Source of the DNA: Anastrepha obliqua
Lineage: Eukaryota > Arthropoda > Insecta > Diptera > Tephritidae
Assembly: GCF_027943255.1 (NCBI RefSeq)
Contig: NC_072896.1
Coordinates: 46,898,501-46,962,500, forward strand
Reading direction: 5' to 3'
DNA length: 64,000 nt
The notes beneath the pieces were generated by a model. That model ran no database searches, had not been told where the DNA came from, and was given only the letters and a program-made list of their open reading frames with translations. Below, in pieces: positions 10,391-21,500 of the stretch. Position 1 is the stretch's first letter. Each line of letters opens with the position of its first letter. Made by a program: the position numbers and the translations under genes.

Positions 10391-10506
10391 CGAAATAATA
10401 GACAAGGCTTTTTGTAATAGCGGTCACTCCACGGCAGGCGATGGCAAGTGAAAACCTACGTAAAAACGCTTCTCATAAAAACCATTTGCTGTGCGGAGAC
10501 GGCATA

Positions 10507-11049
10507 CGCCAGTCGTTTGAAAAGTCCGTGGAAGAACAAAAACTAAGTAGTTATTTGGGGTAAACCTTTTGTTTTATTTTTCGACATAGTCTCCATTTAG
10601 ACGTATACGCTTGATCCAACACTGCTCTAGTTTTTTGATCAGTTCCAAATATTATTATATGATTTCTTCAAATCTGAAAAATAGCCATTTGCTACTGCAC
10701 TACCTTCTCGTTTAAATAAAGTATTTTTCCCGCCAGCCATTTCTTCAAATTGGAGAACAAATAGTAGTGCGAGAGAACCAAATCTAAAAAATAGGGTAGG
10801 TTTGAGATGAGTTGAGATCCTATTTTCATTAATTTTGCGATTGCAATTGCTGAGGAGTGAGCTGGTGTGTGGAAAAGGAAAATCACTCGACTTCATCGAT
10901 TCAAACGAATGCTAAACACAGAGAATACACCGATCGGGCTGAAACTTGGTGTTTGTTCTTCCAAGAGCCACAAGTAACTCAACATAACCTCGATATGCGC
11001 TAGTAGTGTAATCTCTCTGGCCTCGCTGGGTCTACTCAAATGACCATAC
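10507..11049 (-). mobile_element. Internally deleted mariner inside a SINE
   Basis: The minus strand encodes PAHSSAIAIAKLMKIG, then LSHYYLFSNLKKWLAGK, the second and third catalytic regions and C-terminal part of a mariner transposase (third motif decayed to LSHYY). The 5' half is deleted. Termini share a TTTGA..AG.CC core (10507-10535 and 11025-11049), with TA at 10505-10506 and 11050-11051. The protein resembles the LKKWLAGK family at 45380. Confidence 0.8.
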
Positions 11050-11392
11050 TAAAACTGTAGGTGCCTCCATTTGTGCAAAAGTATCAAGGCGCACACCACA
11101 AATAAGAGTAGGAACTCGGCCAAGCATCCAATAAAGAATTTTATAAAAATTTCACATCTTTGTTTCAGAGTACTCCCATTTTGATCTCTTTTGAACTAGT
11201 CTGCATCACAATTTAATTGAATTGCTTCGCTGTTACAGACTTAACACTAGTTTTGACTCAACAGTTCGTGATTTCCCAGCAGGGTAGATTCTTTTATACA
11301 TATAATATGAAGGTGTGTGTGTGTGTATTTAGATATCTATATAAATTGGTTTTTTTTTTGTTTATTTAATTTTTTTTTAATTTCTTACTCAC

Positions 11393-11544
11393 TTTGGAAT
11401 TTGGTGACCACTTTGTGGCTGCTATTGGCGTGAAGTGAAGCTCTGAGCTGCCAACGTTTCCACTTCCGCCACCACCGCTACTGCCGTTGCCACTTCCTCC
11501 GTTGCTGCCACCACCGCCGACGCTATTGCTATTGCCAGCAGTGA
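11393..11544 (-). CDS. Sidestep-family gene exon: Gly/Ser-rich cytoplasmic tail
   Basis: 152 nt. Acceptor AAACAG, donor GTGAGT. Two bases complete a split codon (G plus TC, Val) from the exon at 12199-12310, then 50 codons: TAGNSNSVGGGG, further Gly/Ser/Asn runs, then SSELHFTPIAATKWSPNSK, ending in phase 0. It follows the transmembrane exon, so this is intracellular. The Gly/Ser run looks like a disordered linker, while HFTPIAATKW is less biased and may be a conserved motif. The acceptor has a weak pyrimidine tract, but it is the only AG giving the right phase. Confidence 0.7.
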
Positions 11545-12198
11545 CTGTTTGATGGGAATTCATTGACATTTGTTCATTTGTTTGTTGGTTGTTGGTTGTT
11601 ATCCAAACGATGATCAGATGGTCGGTTGGTCAGTTGGGTGGCCAGTCGATTGACGTTGGTGGTAGCCAGTTGGTAGTTTGAAGAGTTCGCCAGTTGGTTT
11701 GTGAATTGTTTGTCATTCCAAATATATTTGGTTGAACGTTGAATATTGCAATTTATTTGTCGTTTTTGTCATTGCCATTTATTAAGCGTTGATGAAATGA
11801 AACGAAGTAAAACATAAATGAAAAGAGGAAATATGTAATTCGGTTATAAAAAAAAGGCATTTGAAGGAAAATGGAATGCAATATCACTGGACGCACATAT
11901 TTTATTGAATGAAATTCTATTGCCGTTATATATGAAATTTCCAACTCAATTTAAAATCTCTGGCATACAAAATTTTTAAAACTGAGCTTTTTTTAAGAAA
12001 TGAAATACCTGCTTGTAATTGCTCTTACTTTAAATTTGTAGCCGCTCTTTTTATTTTTATTTTTATTTTGCTTACATTTTCAAAATTAAATTTTCTTTTC
12101 ATATTCCTGCCATTTACTATATATGTATGTTTATGCGCGTATAGATTGCCTCTGCGTTATAATTTAAAATTTATTTTCCCATTTGAATTCTCACTCAC
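11545..12198. other. Intron sequence, no feature seen
   Basis: GTTGGTT-rich repeats near 11580-11700, otherwise AT-rich; nothing recognised. Confidence 0.5.
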
Positions 12199-12310
12199 CA
12201 TATTGCGATGGAATCACATCCGGATCTCGTTCATCTTCAACCAGATCTTCGGATGATTTAGTTTTAATGTCCGTATGCTGCCAGCGCGGTTTTTCCATGC
12301 CACCGCACTT
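12199..12310 (-). CDS. Sidestep-family gene exon: juxtamembrane cytoplasmic segment
   Basis: 112 nt, acceptor TTTCAACTAG, donor GTGAGT. 37 codons in phase 0 (KCGGMEKPRWQHTDIK, then SSEDLVEDERDPDVIPSQY) plus one base that is completed in the next exon. The acidic stretch EDLVEDERDPDVIP resembles conserved intracellular segments of Sidestep-type receptors. Intron to the transmembrane exon is only 183 bp. Confidence 0.85.
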
Positions 12311-12493
12311 CTAGTTGAAATTGAAAAGACAAAAAAATAAGAAAAAAAAAAAATTACAATAAATAAAAAACGTGGAAAACGAGAGTGAATTGAATATCAT
12401 TACTGAACATCAACGGCCACTATGTTACTGCGGTGAATTTCACCTAAAAAGCACACAAAAAAAACAACAAATGCATACATCTTTCCCACTCAC

Positions 12494-12681
12494 CTTCAGC
12501 ACATCGCCTGACTGCGCCACCACACCGGTCGCTATCGGTTTACTTCCATGCTGCTGATTGCGTCGCAAGTTATGCAAAAATATTACTATGAATATGCGCA
12601 CAATGATGGCCAAACTAATGATGACAACGGTAAGACCGCTGCCAACCAGCACCGGCGAGAGCGAAATGGATACTTCATCTG
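12494..12681 (-). CDS. Sidestep-family gene exon: transmembrane helix
   Basis: 188 nt. The first two bases complete Ala (G plus CA) after acceptor TGGGCCACAG; 62 codons follow and the exon ends in phase 0 at a GTGAGT donor. The protein reads ADEVSISLSPVLVGSGLTVV and then ISLAIIVRIFIVIFL, a single hydrophobic helix of about 25 residues, followed by basic HNLRRNQQHG marking the inner face. The type I orientation agrees with extracellular Ig/FN3 domains upstream. An apparent longer open frame towards 12751 is intron. Confidence 0.9.
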
Positions 12682-13439
12682 CTGTGGCCCAAGCGTGGGC
12701 GGCAATGCGTTGACAGTTGGAGATTTCACATTTGTCCGGTCGGAGGTCCATGTTTATTGTGATTTGTTGTTATTTGCGGTGGTGATAGTTTTTGTTTATT
12801 GTTGGATTTATATATTTTTTTCAATTCAAATTTATTTGTATGGAATTTTTATGCCCCAAAGGTATGATATTGAATTGCAAAATAGACAGTTGGAGTAAAT
12901 GGTGGTTTTGTAATTGTGAATTGTTTTGCATTATTGCATTGTTATTGGTTTAATATTTAAACAGTTTTTCCATTGTTCATGTATTTTGATGTAAATATAT
13001 TTTTAATATTTGGTTTTTATATTTCAGGGCATTCGTATACACATTATATTTTATGTGTTTTTTCATTTCAATTTTTATTTCATTTCAATTTTTGTGTTTT
13101 CCGTTTTTTGTCAACAGATAATAATTCATAAGTGCGCCCGTTGCGCCGTCATTAATGCGCCGAGCACGTACATTTCACAGGAATTCCAGTAAATCCCGAT
13201 GATATTATTATGCATTTATGCATTTACGTTGTTGATTTCAAAAACAGCCGCGCGAGTAGGAAAATATATGAAAGTAAAAAAAGAAAGAAAGAAAACAATA
13301 TGAATATTGTTTTTAAAGTTTGTCATATGTTTTCAGAAACACATGCATACATATACATTTACATATTACACCGCGCAAAAAACACCTTTTAGTTACCCAA
13401 GAAACACTTCATTTGGGCCTGAAACTTTAGATTCTCAAC
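12682..13439. other. Intron sequence, no feature seen
   Basis: T-rich, with several long chance open frames and no motif. Confidence 0.5.
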
Positions 13440-13640
13440 TCAGCTTCTCATTTCCTCGTTAATTTAATTTCTTACCTGCTATACCCGCAGGTACAATAGG
13501 ACAACTGAGGAGAAGGTGCTGAGTTGATTCTACCTCATCCTCCTGATAGCTTCTGCAGAAAGTACTGAAAGCTATACGAAGTCTCACCGCACGAATACCT
13601 AACGGGCAATGTTCGAAAAGGCCACCTACAAAACTGCGGT
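13440..13640 (-). mobile_element. LINE C-terminal cysteine-knuckle fragment
   Basis: Minus strand reads HCPLGIRAVRLRIAFSTFCR, then SYQEDEVESTQHLLLSCP, the H-C-P.. and C..C/H-rich end typical of the last domain of RT/RNase H LINEs. No RT is attached; a SINE fragment lies 150 bp away. Confidence 0.6.
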
Positions 13641-13796
13641 TGCTGCGGCTGTTGCGGCTTTGTGAGCCTAAGACTCACGCTAATATTGTAATTAAAACCA
13701 TCAGAGCCTTTGAGGTAAAATTTTTCTTGGAAAGAAAATTCAATTATTCGGCGAATGTAATGAATGTAGAGAGCGTAAACTGGCAAATGATACAAA

Positions 13797-13880
13797 CAGT
13801 TTTTTCCTAATAGTGATCGCTGCTTGGCAGGTAATGGCAAACCTCCGAGTGTGTTTCTAAAATTTAAAAGCTGTTCGGAG
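13797..13880 (+). mobile_element. SINE body fragment
   Basis: TTTTTCCTAATAGTGATCGC, GGCAGGTAATGGCAAACCTC, GAGTGTGTTTCT: the central block of the SINE family also seen at 10400, 22590, 27820 and 62990. Confidence 0.75.
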
Positions 13881-13919
13881 GTATCATACAACTAATAGGT
13901 TCCTCTAATGAACTTAAGG

Positions 13920-15122
13920 GGTTACATACATTGTATGATAGCGCAGAAAACCTATTTGAGAAATTGATAAAGCGTAGGCTTAGGAAGCCGTAGAGAACAG
14001 TGGCGGCCTGTCTGACAAGCAGCATGGTTTTAGCAGTGGCAGATCTACCTTAGGGGCCATCCAAGATGTAATAGCTAGCGTAGAACATGTCCAGACAGGT
14101 AATCGATACTCCAAACGCTAAGTATTACTAGCCACTCTAGATTTAAGAAATGCTTTCAACAGTCTAAGTTGGGAAGAAGTAACTGAAGCTCTAAAGGTAA
14201 AATTCAAGATCCCGAATAATCTATTGAAGATTATTTGTGGCCATCTAAGTAATCGCGTGCTCTTATACAATACGCCAGAAGGATGTAAGACTTAACAAAT
14301 AACAGCAGGTGCGGCCCAAGGATCAATACTCGGACCTGGAATATAAGCTACGATGGAATCCTTCGAATTGAGGTGCCTGAGGATGTGCACTTAGTGGGAT
14401 ACGCAGACGACATCGCAGCTGTAATAATCGCTCTAAACACTAACGAAGCCAAAAAGGAAGGTAAATCAGGTGATGATCCGAGTTCAGACCATAGATTAAA
14501 GATGGCCACAGAAAAAACAGAGATAGTCCTTCTCACGAACAGTCGTATCCCATTAGAAATAAACATACAAGTACTTGATGCCACTTTATCGACAAAAATA
14601 GTGGTCAAGTACCTAGGAGTGCAATTAGTCACAAGATTAACTTACTGGGCGCACATAAATCATGCTGCCACAAGAGCTGCCAAAGTAAGCGGCATGTTAA
14701 GTAAGCTCATGGCAAGCCTTGGAGGTCCAACGCAGAATAAGTGAAAACTTTTAATGGACATGACGAACTCGATTATCTTATACGGATGCGAAAAATGGGC
14801 AGATACGCTAAGAGTGCAACGCCGGCGGAAAACTCTGCAATCTGTGCAACGCACCTGCGCTCTCAGAGTGGCTTCGTCATACAGAACAGTATCTGAAGCA
14901 GCGGTGCTAGTTATCAGCGGAACCATCCCTATAGATATTCTAGCACAAGAGTGCAAACGGAGATGGGAGGCAAAAATCACAGGAATCCCAGTAGCTCGCT
15001 TCTTCGATATTAGAATCCAAACGCTCACTCTTTGGCAGGCAAGATGGAATTATGAACGGTACGCTAGATGGACAGTGAGACTAATACCCGATCTAAAAAA
15101 GTGGGAATCAACAAACACGTAG
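13920..15122 (+). mobile_element. R1-like LINE reverse transcriptase relic
   Basis: Plus-strand blocks in order: ENLFEKLIKRRL, GGLSDKQHGFSSGRSTLGAI, LATLDLRNAFNSLSWEEV, AAQGSILGP, then from 14373 VGYADDIAAVIIAL (intact catalytic ADD), VKYLGVQL, ILYGCEKWADTL and LWQARWNYERYARWTVRLIP. Known: R1-clade LINEs show this order, including the LDVRNAFNS and RW..RLIP motifs. There are several stops and a frameshift around 14290-14370. The 5' ORF1 and endonuclease are missing, and the 3' end stops at the mariner at 15125. Confidence 0.85.
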
Positions 15123-15124
15123 TA

Positions 15125-15819
15125 GCGACGGTTACTATATGATGCGAAAGCATTTTTAATGACTTCACATAACCCCAAAGAAAATAGTCTAGAGGCGTCA
15201 AATCACACGAGCGCGGCGGCCATTCGACCGGTCCATTTCTGGAAATAATGCGCTCATCGAACTTACTCTTCAACAAATCAATTGTAGCGTGTGCTGTGTG
15301 GCTTGTGGCCCCGTCCTGTTGAAACCACATGTCGTCTAAGTCTATACCATTCAATTGCGCCCAAAAATAATCGTTTATCATGTCGCGGTATCGATTTCCA
15401 TTCACAGTAACGTGGCGATCGTTCTCGACAACGAAAAAATATGGGCCAATTACGCCGCCGGCATGTAAACCGCACCAAACAGTGATTTTTTCGGGATGCA
15501 ACGGTGCCTCATGAATCACGTGTGGATTGCTTTCTGCCCAGTAACGCATATTTTGCTTGTTGACAAAGCCATTGAGCCAAAAGTGAGCTTCATCACTGAA
15601 GATGATGATGATGGCCGTAATGCTCTTAAAGTAGCAGCAACAGAACGATTATTTTCATAAAAAATTTGCACGATTTGCAATCGTTGCTCAAGTGTGTAGC
15701 GTTCCATGATGAAATGTATACTAATGAAGTTTACAAATGACAAGCGAAAAATAAAAAATATTGCGTCGTTCGCCCTCCCTATCGGAAAAAAGTTGAAGCG
15801 CACCTATTGAAAAACGCTG
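15125..15819 (-). mobile_element. DUF4817-type mariner, one end truncated
   Basis: The ATG at 15707 on the minus strand gives MERYTLEQRLQIVQIFYENN (helix-turn-helix), then after a deletion the nuclease half: IFSDEAHFWLNGFVNKQN, VWCGLHAGGVIGPYFF, MWFQQDGATSHTA and LTPLDYFLWG. All three acidic motifs are visible, with frameshifts. Its 5' terminus (15790-15819) is GCGCTTCAACTTTTTTCCG in reverse complement, matching the element at 51333-52050, with TA at 15820-15821. The 3' terminus and last ~60 residues are gone, so it abuts the LINE directly. Confidence 0.8.
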
Positions 15820-16359
15820 TACAAGGTGGAGCATCGCAGTATTTATAATATTTTCAAATGGCGGCATTTATGAACTAGACAACTGCAGTATACAAACAGG
15901 CAATCAATGGAGCACGTATGTAAAGGTGAAATTAAAGATTTCCATCGGTTGGCCTAAGTGCCAGTGGATCTCACAACTCCTATTAAAATCCTAGGTCTGC
16001 GAAGATTTTTCCAGTCCAAATCATTTTCAGCAAATTAATTGGGATGTTAGTATTTAAGCATGTACACATAATTGGTTGTAGGCTGATCAAATTACTTAAT
16101 GGAATTTTCTCTCAAAACCTACTGACTTGCAGAAATGATTTTTACTTGATAGCTAAGCTGCATCGCATCGGAAAACTAAAAATTATTCAATTAGGATGAG
16201 TACGTTGAATATGTAGCCCTCACTCTTGAAGACGGTACCAGACGGGGAACTAACTTTGGAAGCTCAGTATGTATGGGAAGCCTGGACCTCCACCAGGATT
16301 GCCAAAATAATGCTATGAGCTTGCAGCACGAAAACAATAAATTTTATTTTACTCCCAAG
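15820..16359. other. Intron sequence, no feature seen
   Basis: No coding similarity or inverted repeat recognised. Confidence 0.5.
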
Positions 16360-16715
16360 CAATGAATGTAAAATATTGGCTGGAGTACTGATGGGATATT
16401 GTCTCACTCCATGTCTCACTCCAAAATGGGATTGGTCCAGAACGACGCGTGTAACTTATGCGAAGAAGGGAGGGGTACGTTAGAACATCTTCTTTGCCTC
16501 TGTCCTGCTCTAAGCAGAACTCGTTACAACTGCCTGGGATCGGTATAATTTTCATCTCTGAAGGATATTTTTGACAAAAGTTTAAACACTTTATTTAAAC
16601 TCGCCAAGATATGTATAACAAACTATGTTTAACACGGCTCCAACAACACTGGTAACACTACGGTGACTTTTGGTCTATATGAGATCTAATCAGATCATCC
16701 AAGTATTCCTAACCT
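16360..16715 (+). mobile_element. LINE 3' terminal fragment
   Basis: Plus strand encodes CNLCEEGRGTLEHLLCLCPA followed by LSRTRYNCLGS across frameshifts, the cysteine knuckle end of an RT/RNase H LINE. The 3' end CCTAACCTAACTTAACC (16695-16711) resembles the 3' end at 9411-9425, so the two may be one family. Confidence 0.7.
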
Positions 16716-17429
16716 AACTTAACCTAAATCGCTCCGGTATGAATATCAGCCTCTTTTTCAAGTATTACAAAAACACGCAGGCAAAAAATTACGAACCTAA
16801 TTTGGCTTTCGAATATATGGTCTAAGAATGCGAAACGATTTTGAAGTTTTACTATATGGATAGGTCTTTACTCCTTAGTTGGAATCTTTTCACGCTCAGA
16901 TAGTGTCACCGACATAGTTATATGGTGTTATTTTTTCCCACTTGTTCACTTCTCTCGGGAGCATAGGACCTCGACAAGACTCAGACTTTCGTCGGTTTCG
17001 TTAATCTATTTTGATTTCTGAGAGGGTATGTGATTAGTAGACATCGGATTCTTATGCAAGTGCATATTTTTGTTTAACATCTCATGAAGTTCGCACTTAG
17101 GTAGAAACTAATCATAATAAAATATTCAATTTGCATAAAAATCCGATCTCTAGTGATTAGCCTGCCGCTACCAGTTCTAAGTAATGGGAATGCCTACCTG
17201 TCGTTGCTTAGGAACAACGACTTCCTACTGCTTGCGGCGCCATCTGTGTTTCATATTTTTCTGCCATCGCACAGATGGTCGAGGACTTAGTTAAATTTCG
17301 TGTATCTGCGTTATTACGGCGAGTGCCCGCTTCCTCTTGCTGGCGCCACTGATTTTGCTTGTTTTAGCAGTCACAATGCAAATAATGCGCTGACTGTTGT
17401 GCGGGAGTAAGGATGGAAGGGATACGTTT
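16716..17429. other. Intron sequence, no gene seen
   Basis: 17150-17380 is less AT-rich and contains repeated GCGCCA motifs (17235 and 17343), but no family was recognised. Confidence 0.4.
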
Positions 17430-17580
17430 CTGGGGTTGAGGAATGATTTTTTTTTTTTTGTTTTTTAGAAACAGGGAAAGTAGGTAAATTTGGAAAAGTG
17501 CGAGGATCGTGCTTACGTGGGATTCGAGCCCACAAGGTTTGTGCACTTACGCTAGACTACCGAGGCCGCTAGACCATTGT
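17430..17580 (-). mobile_element. Second tRNA-derived SINE family, with A-rich tail
   Basis: On the minus strand, TAGTCTAGCGTAAG (A-box-like) is followed by a perfect T-arm: GTGGG stem, CTCGAAT loop, CCCAC stem (17517-17533), which holds the B-box GGCTCGAATCC. An A-rich tail follows (plus-strand T-run 17447-17466). The D-anticodon region is too short for a functional tRNA. Not the same family as the GGCGGCC-headed SINE. Confidence 0.6.
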
Positions 17581-17639
17581 GTTATTAACCTAACATAAAT
17601 ATATTAGATCAGGTCTAAAAATTAGCATATGTAAAACGA

Positions 17640-17990
17640 AGATGATGTGCATCAATACCGCAGGAGCCCAACCTTTACAAGCATCGAAAAAGTAGACAAA
17701 TTTCGATATCTCGGGAATGTCATAAATAAAGACGGCGGTTCGGCAGCTGATATACGTAGTCAAATATTGGAAGGCCGTGCAGTGTTAGGTATGAATTATT
17801 TTATACGGGTGCGAAACCTGGAACGTGTCTGTGCGCCAATTTTTTTCCTAAACTGTCTCTTTGGATAAAACAAACGCCTGTCCACCTTGAAATTCGACGT
17901 CGGAAATGGGAATGGATTGGTCATATTGTATAGAACCTCAATAGAGACATCACCAAAGCTGCTTCAAAGTCGCTTTTGAACAAATTTTAC
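17640..17990 (+). mobile_element. RTE-like LINE fragment
   Basis: Plus strand reads EKVDKFRYLGNVINKDGGS, then after frameshifts VHLEIRRRKWEWIGHIV: the same block order as the RTE-like element at 5430-7690, with the region between them deleted. Confidence 0.7.
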
Positions 17991-18346
17991 TTTAAATTGC
18001 TTATCGAGGTTCTGTGTTCCACCTAGGAATGACAGGAAATATATATTTACATATTAGGCCCTTTCCAACTAAATCATTAACTCATTGTGTTTGAATTCTA
18101 TACAACGTAACACAAATGCGCCAACGCCTAAAAGGACACCTCCAACCCACCGATAATCAATTATACCTAAGCTAAAGAATATGTGTGGCAGCGTAAACCA
18201 CTAAAAACCCGCAAGAGGATGAACGAGGCGGAGTACAATAAGAACAGCAAACGCATGGTAACTCCTATGATGTACATACATTTGTAATGGCAACACCCTT
18301 TAACATTTGTTTGCTTCAATAAAGCGCACAAGTATGTACCACTCAC

Positions 18347-18528
18347 CTGTTTTATATGTTGACGAACCAATAATGAAATCCGGTAACAGCTGTATGGGAC
18401 TACGGCCTTTTTGGTTGTAAGCATAAATGCGCAATTTTAATGAGTTGTTTTCCTGTGTCATCATGGACGTCAACGTATCGAGATTTTCCAGCGAGAATTG
18501 TGGCTCTTCAACGTTTGTCAAGTTGAAT
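18347..18528 (-). CDS. Sidestep-family gene exon: second half of FN3 domain
   Basis: 182 nt. Acceptor TTTTTTCAG, donor GTGAGT. One base completes a split codon, 60 codons follow, and one base (G) is carried to the transmembrane exon. Reads FNLTNVEEPQFSLENL, LKLRIYAYNQKGRSPIQLLP and IIGSSTYKT. The L..L..Y.YN..G.S pattern is the F-G strand region of a fibronectin III fold. The first half of the domain should be on another exon 5' of it, which was not found in 18529-37518. Confidence 0.85.
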
Positions 18529-21500
18529 CTGAAAAAAGTTATAGAAAACGCATTTATAAGTATTGTATAACACTTAATGTTGGAAAAAAGAAACAACGCT
18601 GTTGGGTTTAACATATAATATACATTTACACATTTACATGTACATATACATATATTTGTATGTAAACGTCAATAAGTAAAGTTCGTCGCTCTAAAATCGT
18701 TTACACTTGACTTAGCACGCTAATCGAAGCTTGTTGGGAGCGCACATTTCAAGGCGCAACAAACAGCCTCGTAATCCATTTGCATACAAGAATTTGACCT
18801 ATACAGCTTACCGTTATGTGCCTTTATTCAGCCATTCAATTCTTTTCAAACGCATTTCGATTATTTTGCACTTTTGTTGTGACACATTTTTGAAATGTTA
18901 GAAAGTCATTCGATTAAATGTCATTTAAATTGGCCAAACCTTTTTTCGCACAATCGTATGCGTACATGTACATATGCATGTATGTGTTTCATTAAATGCA
19001 TAGAAATAAAAGCCACCAAAATTTCGTAGTGCTCATTTACGCACACATGCAAGAGCTTCATTTAAGCCTAATCCTTTTTTCGTGTTTCTTTGTAGAGACC
19101 CACGTGCATGGCGTATTATGTGTTTGTTTTCGGGTCGACATTTCACACCACATTGTTTTGGTTTTCTTGTTTTTGGTTTGCTTACCAATTTAATTTTCAT
19201 ATTTTCTATACTATTTTCTCTTATCCATATTTCCATTTTTGTGCTGCTATAGAATTTTTTCTGCTTATGCATACATATTTGCTTGACCTTATTCTCATGT
19301 CGGATTGGAATGTGCCTGTGCTCTGTCCGCACCGCACTGCACCATATACTCGTACATATAAATGGAATATCAAATGATTTCAATAACAAGCAGAATTCCC
19401 TTTTGAAAAGAGGAAAAATAATTCGCTTATGTGCATGGGAGCAATTTGTGGGTGGAAATGGGGAAATAGGTAAGTAATAAAAATGTGCCAATGCTTGCAA
19501 AAACACACACACGCACGCGCCTATAGATGTATGCACATTTGTATTTGTACGTACAAAAAGTTGCGTATACGCAGTGGATAGAGTTACCAATATTAAATCG
19601 GTTTTCAGTTAATTCCGGAAAATACTTAAATTTTAACAGAATTTTTCAGCATGCAATTTTATGAGAAATATATTTCAACTTTCAAAAACAAATATAAAAT
19701 ATTTAAAACCAAGAAAATTGCGAATATTCGTTAGAAAAAACTTCTTGGAAAATATAAAAGTACACCTCCATGATTAGCCATTCTTTAAATTATTTGTGCA
19801 AAAATGCATTGGTAGTATGCACATGAAATATTTTCGACAATAAAAATTACGTCGTGTTTATTTCAGTCAAGGTAAAAGGGTAGATATGTGGGTGTGAACA
19901 GCGATAAGTAAGCCAATACACTTAAGTTCGAAGGCACATTGCGATACCGCTAGGCCCAATTTCCCTCTCAGTCATATTTAAAGTTAATAGTTTATTGGAT
20001 TAAGTTAGCTTTTAGGCTGAATATTGTCATTTGGTACCGGTGTTGAATATTTACTTCCATATAAAAAAGTGTCGAGCATTCGTTACATAGAAAATAATGC
20101 CCAATACTGCCAGTAAAACCAAAAATAAATGTAATCAACGGGATATTCGATCCACTCGATTCACTTTCGAATTTTACCATCTCAAAATTCAATGAGCTAT
20201 AAAACTAGAGCTCTTGATTTCGTAAACATATTTTGCAGCACAACCCGGCCAAATGAGCAACGAATACTTGCACTCCCGTTCGATGCTCATTGATCGAAAT
20301 TTTTAATGCATGATCTGGAATATATCAAGTTTTTTCGAGTAATTCGGTCAATACTAAGATTATTTTGAGAAACATAAAAAATCCGTGCCTGATCTAGGAA
20401 TTTTTTTCTCAAAAATTTTGATTTTTTTTAACAATTAATTGTCGGTTTTTTTCTCGAAAGTCTGAAAAATATTTTATAAGGTCGTCATATTGTTAAATCA
20501 CGCACAAAATTATCTATTAATAAAACTAATTTCTCTTGATTAATTTAAGATGAATCTGGAAGGATTTGTGATGATCACCGCAAGGGACTTCTGGAGAAAC
20601 GGACGCCACACAAACAGCGACAACTTTTACAATCATTAATGTTTTTTTTTTTTTTTTTTTTTAATTTTGTTAAAGTCAAGTCGAAACCTGATGTATTAAT
20701 ACTATGTTTTCATTTTTGTAAAATAAATCAATTGACTAGCAAGAAAAAATGATTGAAAGTCATCATTTCTTTGGGCCTCTGTCTGATTCTAACCCCTTAA
20801 GCAAAGAACAAGTTTCGAGCGATACTATTGTATCTGGAGCTCTGTATAAAAATACATACACGAAATTTACTTAAAAGCGCTAATATAAAGTTGAAAATAT
20901 TTATGAAAATTTGTTGAACTTTTTTTTTATTTTTGAGCAATAAGTGAAAAATTTGTAATTTAAAATTTGTATGTTTTTGTTCAGAAGAACGAGCTTTATT
21001 TTCACAAAAAAATATTAAAGTTGAATAAAAAGCAAATAAGTTTTAAAAATTTCCCGATAAGTCCCTGAGTTGAAGTTTTTTAGCACACTGAAGATTACTG
21101 GCAATAGTTCTGTTCTTAAATTTTTTTCAATGAGGAAAGGTAAAATTTAAAAATAAAAATTAAGCCACTAACAAAAATTAACTCATTTTAAATTTTAGTA
21201 AGAGAATGATGTAAGTGTGTGAGATGGTTGACAGCTTCTAAATGCCACAAAATGTTGCTGTCATGGCACGGGTGGTGGTTTATTCTCATACCGACTTTGT
21301 AGGAACTCTGAGCAAAAAGACACAGCGTAGTGACTAACTGAATATCATCAGAAGGAGTCAATAGCCATATTCTGGCCTTAAGTGCCAAATATTTTTCAGA
21401 ATGTATCGGAAAATCGGTTTTCTAAGTCTGATGTAACTCAGCAACCCTTACATACCAGGTATGCATAGATGTCGCTGGGAGTATTTTTAAACCTTAAAAT

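Larger units (their letters stand above)
10213..11135 (+). mobile_element. tRNA-derived SINE interrupted by two insertions
   Basis: Head GGCGGCCGCCTTAGCCGAAT (A-box region) starts at 10213; the B-box section is diverged. Body blocks AACACCAAATAATAATAATA, TAATAGCGGTCACTCC and GGCAGGCGATGGCAAG run to 10506, and the 3' section AAACTGTAGGTGCCTCC, CAAGGCGCACACCAC resumes at 11052. It is split by an inverted SINE tail (10304-10390) and by a mariner (10507-11049). Rejoining at the shared TA gives GGAGACGGCATAAAACTGTA, which matches the uninterrupted SINE body at 3170. Confidence 0.85.

Noticed and set aside
11366..11569. Stand-alone Gly/Ser-rich small protein starting at Met
   Set aside because: Splice sites and phase show it is an internal exon of the Sidestep-family gene.
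17500..17580. Possible tRNA gene on the minus strand
   Set aside because: The T-arm is perfect, but D and anticodon arms cannot be formed; an A-rich tail follows, fitting a SINE.
19033..19590. 185-codon minus-strand open frame
   Set aside because: Biased translation of intron sequence with no domain, no splice signals in a useful phase and no link to the host gene.
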